Source: Paraphysomonas bandaiensis
Taxonomy: Eukaryota; Chrysophyceae
DNA: 64,000 bases
Assembly: GCA_965644295.1 (NCBI GenBank)
Contig: CBFFRP010000598.1
Span: 22,403-86,402 of the forward strand
Direction of reading: 5' to 3'
The notes under the pieces were generated by a model. The model saw only the letters and a program-made list of their open reading frames with translations, was not told the origin of the DNA and did not search any database. This document shows positions 22,229-34,078 of the stretch, in pieces (the stretch's first letter is position 1; every line of letters starts with the position of its first letter). Position numbers and translations under genes: made by a program.

Positions 22229-24454
22229 TTACTTCTTAGGTGCAGGTAGATCAGCTTTACTATCAATTTCGCTTCGGGGCCGCTTTCCAGTAATATTGTT
22301 CCCATCCGACAAATTGTGCCCTTTCGCGTCGATAACTTCCACCTGATCGTCAATAACCTCACACACCCCATCGTCGTCATCTGCGCTCTCTTTATTACCA
22401 GTCGCTGTTGACGTAGAGCTGTTTCTCACTCTAGCCTTCGCCTACATACATATACTAAGTAAATAAAAAAGAAGACAGGTTGGTACATACCTGACTGGCG
22501 CCCATAAGTCTAAATCCTTCCGGGTATTCTTCCTCGTCCAGCTCTTCACCAGCAACATGCCGCACTACGAGCGATATCTGCAGGTTCACACAGAATACAT
22601 TATTCAAAACCATATATATAAGGACAGCTGGAATAGCTTCAAAAGGTACTATACAAACACCAGTAGCCTACCGACAGATCCTGCCTGAAGTCTTCCAGTG
22701 TCACTATTGTTCCATCAACTATTCCCCCTCCCGGACACTGAGAAAGAGTACATGATAGATGCGCAGTGAGAGTTTCATCCATCTCATCCCCTTCTTCATA
22801 TATCACAGATGCTCCAATCATTACGGAGGGCTCTACCAAACCGAGGCGGCGTTTCACAACACTAGATACAAGTGTATCAAGGGTAGATTTCTCTGTATCG
22901 ATCTGCAAAACATTTCGACAACTAAATCACTTGCAGTCACATTGAATATCTCCGCAGACAAACAATTGTAGAGCCATACACCAAGAAAAAATCAATATGA
23001 CACAACGATTATTATACAACAGAAGAGAGTTCCATGTGCTAATATAGAACTTACCTCCAAGGTCTGCTGCGATGTATTGCAGACATAGCAATCCTCTTGA
23101 GGCTCGGAAGTCGAAGAGGGACAAAGATAATGTCCTCTTCTGGTAGGCATGCGTTGACAGTACGTCGTGGGACAACTGTTTCGCTTCAACGCTACATCCG
23201 CACTCATTTGAGACAAAATATGCATTGCCTGCGCCACTTGTACGCCAGCGATTATTGCATTTGTTGAGGCAATAGCCGGAATAATATTTCCCGCTACCCC
23301 CTTGGCATCATGAAAAGACATGGGTTCGATATCGAACACCCTGGAGCGTAAATTGGAGGCAGCTGTCACAAAACTCATGATGAACTTGTTATCTTTCTCA
23401 AACACATAACTTCCCAGCAATTCCCGGGATTCGGTAGTCGAAATGGCTTCATACATGCACGCAACAAGTTCGGTGATGCATTCCGAGTTTGTCCACAGAG
23501 CCCTGTCCCAGCCCTTCTTGTTAGAAGGGCGCGGTTTAGACCCTTCTAACACCATTCGAGCGTAATCACATCCATGAGTAATTGTTTCAACGGGTACAGG
23601 TTCCGGAACGCGCTTTGAGGACTTGTACACGCCCATATCGATCTGCTTCCGGACTTCGAGGTGAAATACTGCCTCCAAGAGAATCCGTGCGTGTTCTATC
23701 AATGCAGCAATATCCCCACTTTGCGGCAAAGCTACGTGGGACATATAGGTAGACTCTTCCACGGTATTCATATCCTCATAAAGCATTGACTCTGATGTAG
23801 ATCCAAATATGAGCTTGAATAGCTCTTTGGCCCACACAATACAATGGACAGGCTTGTCAGGTGTCGATCTTATAGTGCAGATAGGGTACACTTTTTGAGT
23901 AACCTTAGGTCGACACTCATAGCACTCGGTCTCGCCTTTAATAATGGGCATCACTTGACCAATGTATCCCGTTGTTCCCGACTCAATTAGAACCACATTA
24001 GCTGCAAGACATAACCTGTTCACATGACGGCGTGCATCCACATTGTCCAGAGCATTCAAAACGATATTAAACTTAGAAAAGAATGCCACATTGAATTCGG
24101 GGTCTTTTACATTCTTATGGTATGCAGTTATACTGACATCGGGATTAAACTGCAGAGCAGTTTCAGCCGCAACAGTTGATTTCGGTTTATTAACATGTTC
24201 TCGTCGAAACTGCACACAATGTTAGCATAAAGCACAGCTGCACGTAACCCTCGTACCAGGAACTGTCTGTTCAGATTTGAGACATCAATGATATCCAAAT
24301 CAACGATTTCAATGGTTTTGAATCCGCTCATGACGAGGTTCTTTAGCACCTCACAGCCAATGCCGCCCGCTCCCACTACCAGCACACGGCTCTTTTGAAT
24401 ATAGTCGAACCCTGATGCACCTGCATACGAAACGGAAGGGGAATACCTTTCCAT
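22229..24454 (-). CDS. UBA2: SUMO-activating enzyme subunit 2 (UBA2/SAE2)
   Basis: Exons 24454-24257, 24209-23055, 22902-22672, 22577-22491 and 22441-22229 join in phase to 627 aa, close to the family size. Seen in order: nucleotide-binding [62 protein letters not shown], first zinc pair CYEC, and catalytic Cys in [20 protein letters not shown], then the second zinc pair CYVC. A ubiquitin-like fold domain starts at exon 3, and the acidic, Lys/Arg-containing C-terminus carries [10 protein letters not shown] as a likely nuclear signal. Together with SAE1 it activates SUMO with ATP and passes it to UBC9. SAE1 is not in the window. Confidence 0.95.
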
Positions 24455-24951
24455 TTGCAGAGAAGATACTCAAAAGTTTATCTACTCGTTGTTCTGTGAC
24501 GAGAATTGCTTGGCATGCTGTTCCTGTAGCCTAGAGACACACCCATCGCCTATGCTGCTGTGTACAGCACAGTTGTACGTTGTGTAGCCTGTGTTGCGTA
24601 TTCCTGCTGCGTACTGCTGTACTATTATTCTGGTGTGTATATATAGTGTACAGCGGTATACGTATACATATACAGACACACATCCGTATTTGTTTCCATT
24701 CTGTAGGTACATGTATGTCATAGTGATCTGAATGAGACGCAGTCCCAGTATACGGGTACAGTATACCGAGCACCCCCATATGTCCAGTATATGCAGCAGA
24801 CTATAGCTATCTGTTTCCATTCCCCATTTGGTGGTTGTTTGAAACAAAGTTTCACTGCTGCGCTTATTGTTACTGGTTGCTTCAGGGCGAATGTGTTAAA
24901 CCTCAACTAAAATATCAAGTTGTACTTCTTATTAGTAAGCTAACTGTCGAA
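24455..24951. promoter_or_regulatory. Divergent promoter region
   Basis: 497 bp between UBA2 (-) and the next gene (+). Contains GTACTGCTGTAC (the decamer on the minus strand at 24612-24621) and ATACGTATACATATAC-type runs. Confidence 0.4.
24612..24621 (-). promoter_or_regulatory. TACAGCAGTA decamer
   Basis: Exact TACAGCAGTR match on the minus strand, 158 bp upstream of the UBA2 start codon and in the same orientation as that gene. Confidence 0.35.
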
Positions 24952-26019
24952 ATGGCCTGGTCTACTATTCCTGTGTCCGAGACACTGAATTCAGTTATTG
25001 GAGATTTTGTTGTATTTTTTACGGAAATAATTCATAACCCCAGTGTGGAGAATCTGTTGTTTCAATATTCCGTTTTGCAGAACGCCCATTCAGGGGAGAG
25101 CTTTCAAATTGTGGTCGCATGGGGCACAGCCGTTCTCTTTCTTCTTGTTTGTATTGCTGTGTACACCACTTGGCGCGGAACTGACAGTACTAATAGCATA
25201 GATGTTAAAAAAACAGATGTCGATAACAGCGCATCAGTACCTACCAGTGATGTAAATGTTACCCCATCCTCGACCAGGGAAGAGAGCAAGACACGCATTA
25301 GTAGTTTCGCATCTGTTCAGGTTGAATCTCACTTAGTTGTACCAACCCCCTTACATATATTGTTAGGCACAGCGTATAGCTAATTCACCTGGCATTCCGA
25401 CCGGTAATGGGAGCCCCTATCGACCCTCGGCTTACCGGGACAAGCTCCGCAGCGAATTGGAAGGGAAGAGTAGTAGGGCTACTTCCCCTCTCACTGTCCT
25501 CTCTCAGACAAGCTTTAACCAAGCAATGTCTGTTGTTTCAGACCCTGAGTCATCCAGTTCCAATAGGTACGATGCGAACTCGTTGTAATTTTTATGGACT
25601 AGTCATACTTTTTTATATTGTGGTAATATTTTGTGAGTTTTTTACGATATGATTATATAAATGAAGTATGTCCGTTCTAATGCACTGGTATTAGTGGCTT
25701 CACTGCCGAGAGCACACCTAGCCGAGTCCTCTCCCGTGAGCATTCTACACATGTAGCTGCCGAAAGCGTCTTGACGCAGTCTATATCGGACCCCAATGTG
25801 CTTATTGGATGGCGTATTGTAGTGTCTCGGTACGGGTCCGGTGTGGTTTTGGAATGCATCAAGAAAAAATTCCGCTCAACAAGATTCAGAGTTTTATTCG
25901 ATGATGGCAAAGTAAGATTTTTGAAGCTGAAGCGCAGTGAAACCAAGGGTGTAGTACCATTCACTCTTATCAATACAGCGAGTGGGAAGGCTGCGTTGCA
26001 TTCATCTCGAGATTCCTGA
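24952..26019 (+). CDS. Membrane-anchored protein with Tudor-like C-terminal domain
   Basis: Exons 24952-25320, 25373-25566 and 25695-26019 join in phase to 295 aa. One membrane span lies near residues 52-75 (IVVAWGTAVLFLLVCIAVYT). Next comes a Ser/Thr/Asp-rich linker containing SPYRPSAYRDKLRSELEGK. The last 75 residues form a compact barrel-like domain: IGWRIVVSRYGSGVVLECI, RFRVLFDDGKVRFLKLKR, GVVPFTLI. That pattern (W-R-V at the start, G-x-G-x-V, FDDG in the middle) recalls small Tudor/SH3-like domains seen at the ends of many protist proteins. No enzymatic motif is present. The function is unknown. Stops in the uninterrupted reading are removed by the two introns. Confidence 0.6.
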
Positions 26020-27614
26020 TTCACTCTTCCGTGTGCATAGTGTGTATATATATTACCGTTTTGTTTTAACCACTTATATGGCGTAAGTTAAATGGTCTAG
26101 ATATGTCCCTTTTGCCATGTGGAACCTGTATAGTAGGCCAATTCGTTTAGCCGAAGTAAGCGATCACTGATTGTGCAAGATTTACGTAGACATCTTGGTG
26201 ACGTATCATGTGTAAGGTATTTGCTGAATATGATGGTATAGTGACGAGAAATTAAAAAAATTGTGCCATATTTTTTTGTGAAGTGATTATTAACATACCC
26301 TTAAGTCGGAACAAAATGAGGTGTTGTATTCCACATTTATAGTATCGATGTTGTATCGAGGTGGGGCACTGAAGCAAGTGGTAACTTGCAGAAGTATATT
26401 AAACAAGTACGTACTGATGTGGTTTGCTACTCTTCTAGAGATAAATTTACATGTTAAATGCTAGTGTCAATACGGAATATAAGCCTATTCTAAACTGTGG
26501 TAGTAGTGTATAAAGCTATACACCACGTAGTAATATTTTGTATATTGTATATGAGTAGTAAAGCAAGTAAGCCCTCACATACTTTGTAAAAGGAAATAGT
26601 AAAATACTACTCATAGTGCAATTTCGTATAGGGTATAGGTGTAGTGATTATGGGAGCTGATTAACGTTATCCTTGTATGAAGTTGAAAGCAACCTGTAGA
26701 GTCGCGAAGAAAGTAATTTCTGTATGAAGCGTGATGGAAATAACCTTCTTGGTGAAGGTAGGTAAGAGGAAGTACAAGAAACAACACTCTTGTCAATAAT
26801 ACATATAAGCTAACGCAATGGCATTGAAACAATTCGTGGTAACAATATGTAGTTCTCTGTCCATATGGTAAATACAATGAAATATATGATACTGTTATTC
26901 GTACCATATCATTGACGTTATTTTCGTCACGACAATGTAATCATACGAGTATTTTAGTAAGCCGTAGTCAGGCTATTTTCAAGGATGCTGTGATAGTTCA
27001 GCTTCATCAGTTATAGGCGTTCAGGCATCATGATTTGTGGTGATCAACTCATATATATAGCATGCTTCGGAGTTCCACATATTCGCTCCTCTTCAGGACA
27101 TTCTCCTGGTCATATGCTGGCCCATCCTAAGAGAGCGATTATTGAGTCACTGCTCATCATATCTACCATACATTTATATATGTAATCCTGGTACTGTTGT
27201 TGTCATTGCACACACGCAGAGGTGTGTCCACGACTGTCCTGCTGGATATTTATACAAAAATCTTTTTTCCGTCGAGTGTGCAATATTTTTTTGTTACGTT
27301 ATACTCTATATACACATATCTGCACAACTGGTACGTTGTGCAATAATAAAAAAATTGTTAAGAATTTACTTTTTTTTCGAAATATACGCTTGTACGTATA
27401 ACTGTCTGGATGTACTCGCTCTTCTTAAAATAAATGAAGGTGAAGTGAGAAGAAAGAGTATGTGAATATGACTGAAGTTGAAGTGGATTCATATACGGAG
27501 GATGAACTATGCGGTTGAGTATTATCAGAGCCCAGCATATCGTATGATCATAGACATCTATCATTAATGAGATGACACTGACCCTTCCCATCACCCCTTA
27601 GAACAATAAGACCG
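26020..27614. other. Long intergenic region
   Basis: 1.6 kb, AT-rich, between two plus-strand genes. Frames of up to 107 codons occur but read as random sequence; I see no repeat or RNA gene. Confidence 0.45.
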
Positions 27615-30600
27615 ATGCCTGTAGCAAAGCATCGCCTCGATTTCTCAGAGCTGATAACACATGGCGCTAAGCTAAAGGCGCAGCAGGCAGAGAAGAATCG
27701 CAATCAGTATCTGGATGCTGTCGAGTACCTTGAAATGAAAGCATCCGGCGAGACTGCTCCTGATAGCGACATCGACCGCAAAGTGGAGAAGCGAAATAGC
27801 TTCATAGGGCGGGCGGATGGCTTGATATCTAGACATGTCCTCATGTCAGCTCGTATATTGCGGGCTCTCGGTGCGTGGTACGTCACTGCACTCAGACTGG
27901 CCGTAACCGTCTTCGCCTTTCTTGTGTTGGCTGTTTCCATTGCGGAAGGGCTGTCTGACACTTTGATATTGACAATAGATATTATTGCTATATGTGTAAA
28001 TGTCTACTTCATTCTCGAAGGATCTTTGAAAATGCTCGGGTACTATGCATTTGTTACTATGCAGTATGATTTTAAGCAGCCCTTGAATGTTATGTTGCTG
28101 GTGCGGCAATCTGGTGTTTTGGAGGTGGTCATTGCGTGTTGTAGTTTGGGATACGGCCAAACTCTGACTGGTGCTTGGTTTCACCTTGCAAGAATATGCT
28201 TACTCTCTCTTTCCCTCATGGAACAGTGGACTCATATCGACGTTCTCATGGTGTGTTAAATTCATGTCTCTGTATGAATTTCGCGTGACTTTTGTTTTTT
28301 GGCAGAGTGGTATTGTACTAGGTCTTCACTCACTCTTGTCTACTTGGTTATTATTAACAGTCGTGTTCTTCATCTATGCTGCATGCGCCATGACTTTATT
28401 CCGTAAGAACGATCCATTCCATTTTGGATCTATTGCGATGAGCATGTGGACATTTTTCGAGCTGTCAACATTTGACGGGTGGGAAAAGGTATTGTACGTG
28501 AACATGTACGGTTGCGACTACTTCCCATATTTTTATGTACCTGGTGAAGATGTGGATGCCTCTGAGCCACGTAGTGTGGACCGTATTGGAGAGATGTTTC
28601 TCCCAATTTGTGACTCTCCGGAACCCAGGCCGCTTGTGTCAGCTCTGACCTTTATTTCTTTCGTTCTAATATGTGGATTTATACTTATGTCTCTCACCGT
28701 GGCAGCTGTGGTAGGAGGTATCAAAGACCGACTGGATGAAATCAACACAGCCAAGGATGACGAAGATGAATCTAGTGTTCTTCCATCTGCTAGGAGTGGA
28801 ACGGTAGAATCAACATTTGATCCTGAACTAGCCATGATGATGCTAAAAAACACATGGGCTGAAGAAGACGAAGCATGTGAAAAGAGACGAAGAAGAATGG
28901 AGAAGCGTCGGACTACTGCTGGCCGAATGGGTTCGACTGCTGCAAGTGCAGACCTTGATCAGTTGAGAGCCAATTATGCCAAGAAGCAAACTCTACGAAG
29001 TCAAGTGTCTAATGTATTTGCTCATATTGTTGATCCCAACCGTCGAAGCATTGCTCTGAAGTTTATAAGTGGGCACTCATACTATCGAGTGTTTTTTGCT
29101 GTTGCCATCATTCTTGGTGCTTTCATGGAGATATGGATTTTGCGGGAGGAGCGCACCACGCTCTCCGTCTTAGTTGTGCTCTATATCTTACAGTCGTTTT
29201 ACTCTATCGATGTCGTGCTGCGTTGGTTAGCACACTATCCTAGGTACTCATCATTTTTGAACGACAACTGGAATGTTTTTGATGCTGCGGTTGTCCTATC
29301 GTCATGGCTATCGTTTTTTTCAGGCAGATTCGAGGGAGGGAAATATATCGGTAGGACTATTTATCAATGTAATTGCTTGTAAAGGTTCGTCATGCTTTCT
29401 TAGGACTCTTACGTGTGCTACGTATACTTCGTGTACTTCGACTATTGACATGGATTAATAGACTCAATGTCATGATGAAAGCCGTTGCATCGTCACTTAA
29501 GGCACTATTATATGTGTTCATGTTGATGTGCGTTCTTTTCTTTCACTTTGCTGTTGCTGGAGTGCTACTTTTTAGACGTAATGATAACCACCATTTTGGG
29601 ACAATATTTAAAGCCTTTGTAACACTGTTCCAGGTATATATTATTTCGATTTTCATGAATAATGACGTTTGCTTGTTAGTTATGTTCTTTGGAAAATTGG
29701 AGTTTTGTTGCTCGCACACAGATGTATGGGTGTGATTACTTCGGGTATCAATCTGGAAATGATGAATATGATATGCAGTGTGAGGATCCACGTGGGTTAG
29801 GCTGGCTAGCTGCCTGGTGAAAATAAATGTGTCTCAATTGTTTAAGTGACTAATTAGTGAATTTTTGTCAGGTATTTTATAATATTTATTGTGTTGGGTG
29901 TATTGGTTCTCGTGAATCTATTCGTTGGCATCATAATCACCTCTATGGAGCTACTGAAAGATGGAAGTAGGGAGGAAAGTGCCGTTTGGGCAAAAGTACG
30001 AATTAAACAACGTGAGCACCAAATAAGTGATTCTTCCATCGACAATATGCTGGAGATATTTGAGATGATTGATCAGTCGAATTCTGCCTCGTTAACGCTG
30101 TCAGAATTGCAGCCATTGATGCGTTGTATTGTGACAGACGAAGTCCAGCAGATAACACTTTTTATGAAGGCGGACCACAACAATAATGGACAGCTTAACT
30201 TTTCTGAGTTCATAGACTTGATTCATTTATTGGGAGATGCTTTTCGCAACCCTTTGAAATTGAAGCCAGCAATAAAGCCAACGATGAAGATTTTGGCCAG
30301 TGGTGTGAGTAACTTGCGGCTTAAGAAGAGTCAACTTGCTGTTCTTGGTGCTTTAAATCTCAGACGAAGTAGTTCTGCTAAAATCCACACCATGAACATT
30401 GCAAGTGAAAATGTTTCTACAGAGAAGAGTGATAGAGCAGTCCAATTTGCGGATGACTCGAATTCATATCCACAGGAAGAAGCTGGCAGTGATCCCCCTC
30501 CTTTGACTTTACATCCCCCAAAGGTAGAATTTAATATGCCTACACATGCTGAAGAACAAGAGCCAGATGATCCATCAGAATCTTGTGTAAACGACTCAAG

Positions 30601-30940
30601 TGTACCGAACGTGGTGTCAGTAGATCACAATGATGCTTTAACTTCTGGTTTACTGGCGCAGCAACCTGTGCATACATCAAACAATGCGCCTACACCGAAT
30701 TCTGATGTTACTGTGGATAATGGTGACGGAATTACCGATCCAGAAACCGATCCTAACATGCAGGCACTCCTAACGATACGACGACTGAAGCGCCAAAAAC
30801 AATCCGCTCAGCAGGATACAGACACACAAAACCCTCTACCTGGAAAAACAAGTAAGAGTTCTGTGAAGCTGACACCATTAAAAAAGAACACTCTTCATCT
30901 GGCTAGAATTGCAAAATCTCAAGGAAGGATTGTACATTGA
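27615..30940 (+). CDS. Two-domain voltage-gated cation channel with C-terminal EF-hands
   Basis: Exons 27615-28250, 28306-29350, 29404-29633, 29680-29816 and 29872-30940 join in phase to 1038 aa. There are two six-helix domains. Domain I pore: FHFGSIAMSMWTFFELSTFD then GWEKVLYVNMYGCDYF (filter TFDGW, about 267-271). Domain II S4 is a textbook sensor with Arg every third residue (LLRVLRILRVLRLLTWI, about 562-578), and its filter is SLENW (about 640-644) followed again by MYGCDYF. Domain I S4 (GAWFHLARICLLSLSLMEQW) has almost no positive charge. After the last helix (LVLVNLFVGIIITSMELL) come EF-hand loops at about 750-761 (DQSNSASLTLSE) and 784-795 (DHNNNGQLNFSE, canonical), then a 240-aa disordered tail. 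Acidic filters suggest Ca2+ or mixed cation passage, with Ca2+ feedback by the EF-hands. Confidence 0.88.
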
Positions 30941-32065
30941 TACTTACGTGTCTTAAATTTCCTTGCTATAACTCAGAAATATCTTTATTCTGTTGATCCT
31001 TCGTAGTTTTCCTGTTAATCTCTGTTCAGACTGGTCGAAAATGGATGATTTTCTATTGTTTTATATTGATTACAGTAGTCGTTATTATGATTTCAGCAAA
31101 CCTGGATTTATTTGATTGTTTATATTGTTATTATGCAGTGATATATTAATTTGCACTGCGGATTACTGTGTAGCATTCGTAACACAAGCAAACACGTGAG
31201 TCACTAAAACGAGGATTCAGCCTGATTCAGTGAGGTATAAAATGCAACAGCAGCGAGCATTCTTGACAGTCTATTTTAATAACTCTGTAAATCCCTATTT
31301 ATTATATATTCTCTTCTGTGATAAGTAGTCTTATCACGAACAGCGATTGGCACAAGAACGACTGAAATGATGAAAATGATATAGGTCAGCGCCTGTTAAC
31401 CATTAATGATATTGTGGGTTGCTGCCAAATAAACTGGTCACAGATGAACTTTGCTTTCCTAAGCATTCTGTCTATGTGTATTAAAGTTCCACGGTGCAAC
31501 ATATGGTGCACCAATACCCATTACAAGCTAACAGCCAATATTGTCGAAGGAAGTGAGTTGGATTAAGTTTTGCAAGATAGGGTAAAAACTAGGAGGGGAG
31601 GAGGCAAGAAGTCTTTTTTTAGGTATCTTGATCAACTATCTGAGGAAAACTAGCTGTAGAATAATATAATATGATTGAGCTACTTGTTGTATGTGCGTAA
31701 TAAAAGTTTGTAGTAGTTTCACAAAGTTGGGATGTGCCATTTCTAATAAATTGCATACTAAATTGGAATTGAATAGAACTAGGCTTAAAGAATAAAATTT
31801 ATAACAAATTATATAACTGTTAAAACTTTACCCTATTAAATGTCTACTAATTGGTTTTTTAATAGTAAATAAGTAAATAGTATAGAATAATATAAGTAAA
31901 ATAATACAGAAGCTAAACTAAAGCTAGCAAAATATAAAAATACACTGTATATACATAATATATATATATATTTTTTGTATATTATACATATATTATTTAA
32001 GCAATTATAGGCATGCAAGTGCTAAAACTAAACAGAAACCTATCTAATGTTTAATATATATATCG
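30941..32065. other. AT-rich intergenic
   Basis: Follows the channel gene. No supported gene; very AT-rich from about 31750. CCTGTTAACCATTAATG at about 31388 is reminiscent of the MITE interior at 9386. Confidence 0.4.
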
Positions 32066-33078
32066 AATTATTTAATGCTACGGAGGCTGCTTGTGCGTCA
32101 CCGGAAGCACCAAGGTGCAATCACTTTCACTCAAAGCAAACGCAGTGAGCAAGCAGAGTGGTGATATACCTGACATCTGCTGACCACTTCAGGATTTTTG
32201 AGTCCTTAAGGTGAACATCCCGGATGCTTGACTGCCGTAGGCAGCCCAATACCCCGGATGCCCTTGAGGTGGGCCTATTTCCAGAGGCCTGTTTATTCGT
32301 CAAACCCCAAAGACGTCTACTACACTGACACTAAAATTTGTGTCCCTTGTACCACACAAGCATTCGGCTATATGTGTAGGCAGAATGGTAGCTCCTGACT
32401 ATAATATATGCGGCTCACGTTAGTTTTCCGGAGAAATATCACCGGTACTTATTTCCCAAAGAGCCCCACGAAAAGGTGCGAGTCCGACTTTGTTGAGGGC
32501 ATATATTTTTTATTGTAGCAATAATTCAATTAAAAAGAATAACAAGATATTATAATATTTTATATACAATTGATAATCGCACCGACAAACAAGGATGCAC
32601 GTTTTGAATGATTGATCGCACATTTGGCAATATCCCCTACAGTGTACCTAATATAAGACGTTGTCAAAGACATGCAACCACATTGTTATGCCTACTCATA
32701 TTGTCTTTTATATAATAGCTAATACTTGTGTGACTGGTGTGTAATAAAAAACACAAATAAAAGTGTCACTTATGTAGACGTCTTTGGATCTTGACAGAAG
32801 TAAACAGGCATCCGGGAATGGGTCCACCACAAGAACATCTGGGAAGTAGCCCATCAAAACGGGTGTCCGGGGGCTATGAGCTGCCTCATAAAGTCGGGCA
32901 TGTCGGGATGAGTTCACCTTAAGGACTCATAAATCCCGAAGTCAGCAGATAACAGGTATATATCAACTTTCTGCTTGCTCACTTGTTTGCTTTGAATGAT
33001 TCAAAGCAAGCATATGATGGTTGCAACTTCTTGTTGGTGCTTGCGGCGACGCACAGAGAGTTCTCGTAGCGCCAAATA
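32066..33078. mobile_element. ~1-kb element with long imperfect terminal inverted repeats
   Basis: The left 250 bp (to about 32330) and the right 300 bp (from about 32770) are inverted copies. Left GTGAGCAAGCAGA, GAGTCCTTAAGGTGAAC, GCCTGTTTATTC and AAAGACGTCTAC recur in reverse complement on the right in mirror order. Outermost ends are GCTACG...TGTGCGTC-CCG-AAGCACC on the left and the complement of GGTGCTTGCGGCGACGCACA...CGTAGC on the right. The 430-bp centre is AT-rich without a coding frame. Long TIRs suggest a non-autonomous Mutator-like or foldback element; I could not fix a target duplication. Confidence 0.65.
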
Positions 33079-34078
33079 AATAGTAGAACATATTAGCATT
33101 TTGGTATTTACTAGATTATTTTAATTTAGTAGATCCTTGTGCACACGTCTACTGCTAATAATGAGGCGTTCAATAATTTACAGAGGGTAGCTAAACCTGA
33201 ACATGCCAAGTCATTGCCTCTCAGAAAAGACTTAAGGAAATTACAGCTCCGCGCCTTCTGAATCAACAAAATGTCAAAGTTCTTGATGATTATTTTTGTA
33301 GATCTACAGTTTTTCGTTGCTATAGATAACTTGCTCTGCTACACTAACAATCATTGTTGCTGTGGCAACGAGCGAGCACCGACTAACGGAAAGAGTAAAT
33401 CTTCAATCATGTAAATCGGATGGGGGATGATAGCAACCTAATGCGAACAACATGTAGATATATCTTGGTCGACGTGATACCTATATTTTAAAATCGTGTA
33501 TATCCCAGAGCCAATAAGAAAAATCGATTGACCGGATTCAATGGGAGTATGGAATCTAGGCGTATAGATCTGTTTACTGTTTATGATTACAATTTTTACG
33601 CCTGAATATTACACTGTAGGAAGAGGAGGCAATTGGGCACGCTAACGATTATTATTTTAAATTTTATAATTATTTCATATCGCACCTTTTAATTGCGTTG
33701 CAGCCCCACCGTGGAAATACTAGCCACAACTCTTTTGTGTCCATGCTTAAGTTTTAGCTATCTCTTTACTCTTTACTGTGGTATGAACTTTAGTAATTGC
33801 AATATTTTAATTTTTTTAATTTCAATTAATGAAGTCAGTATAAACAATTAATAGTATAGTTAATGTACTAGTAGTTATATATTATTTGTATACATCCACA
33901 CATAGCAAAAAAACGTGCAACACTTTATAGCATGACTCAGGGATGTGACCGACGCAAAGAGTGCATGCAAATGTAGATTAGAAGAAAAACTGTACTGTTC
34001 TACGACAAACTAACGTCTTGTTGTAGAGATCTTTTCCATAGTGTAGAAAAAATTAAATAATATGGAAGTAAATGTCCG
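33079..34078. other. AT-rich intergenic
   Basis: 1 kb to the 3' end of the GPCR gene. No supported feature seen. Confidence 0.4.
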
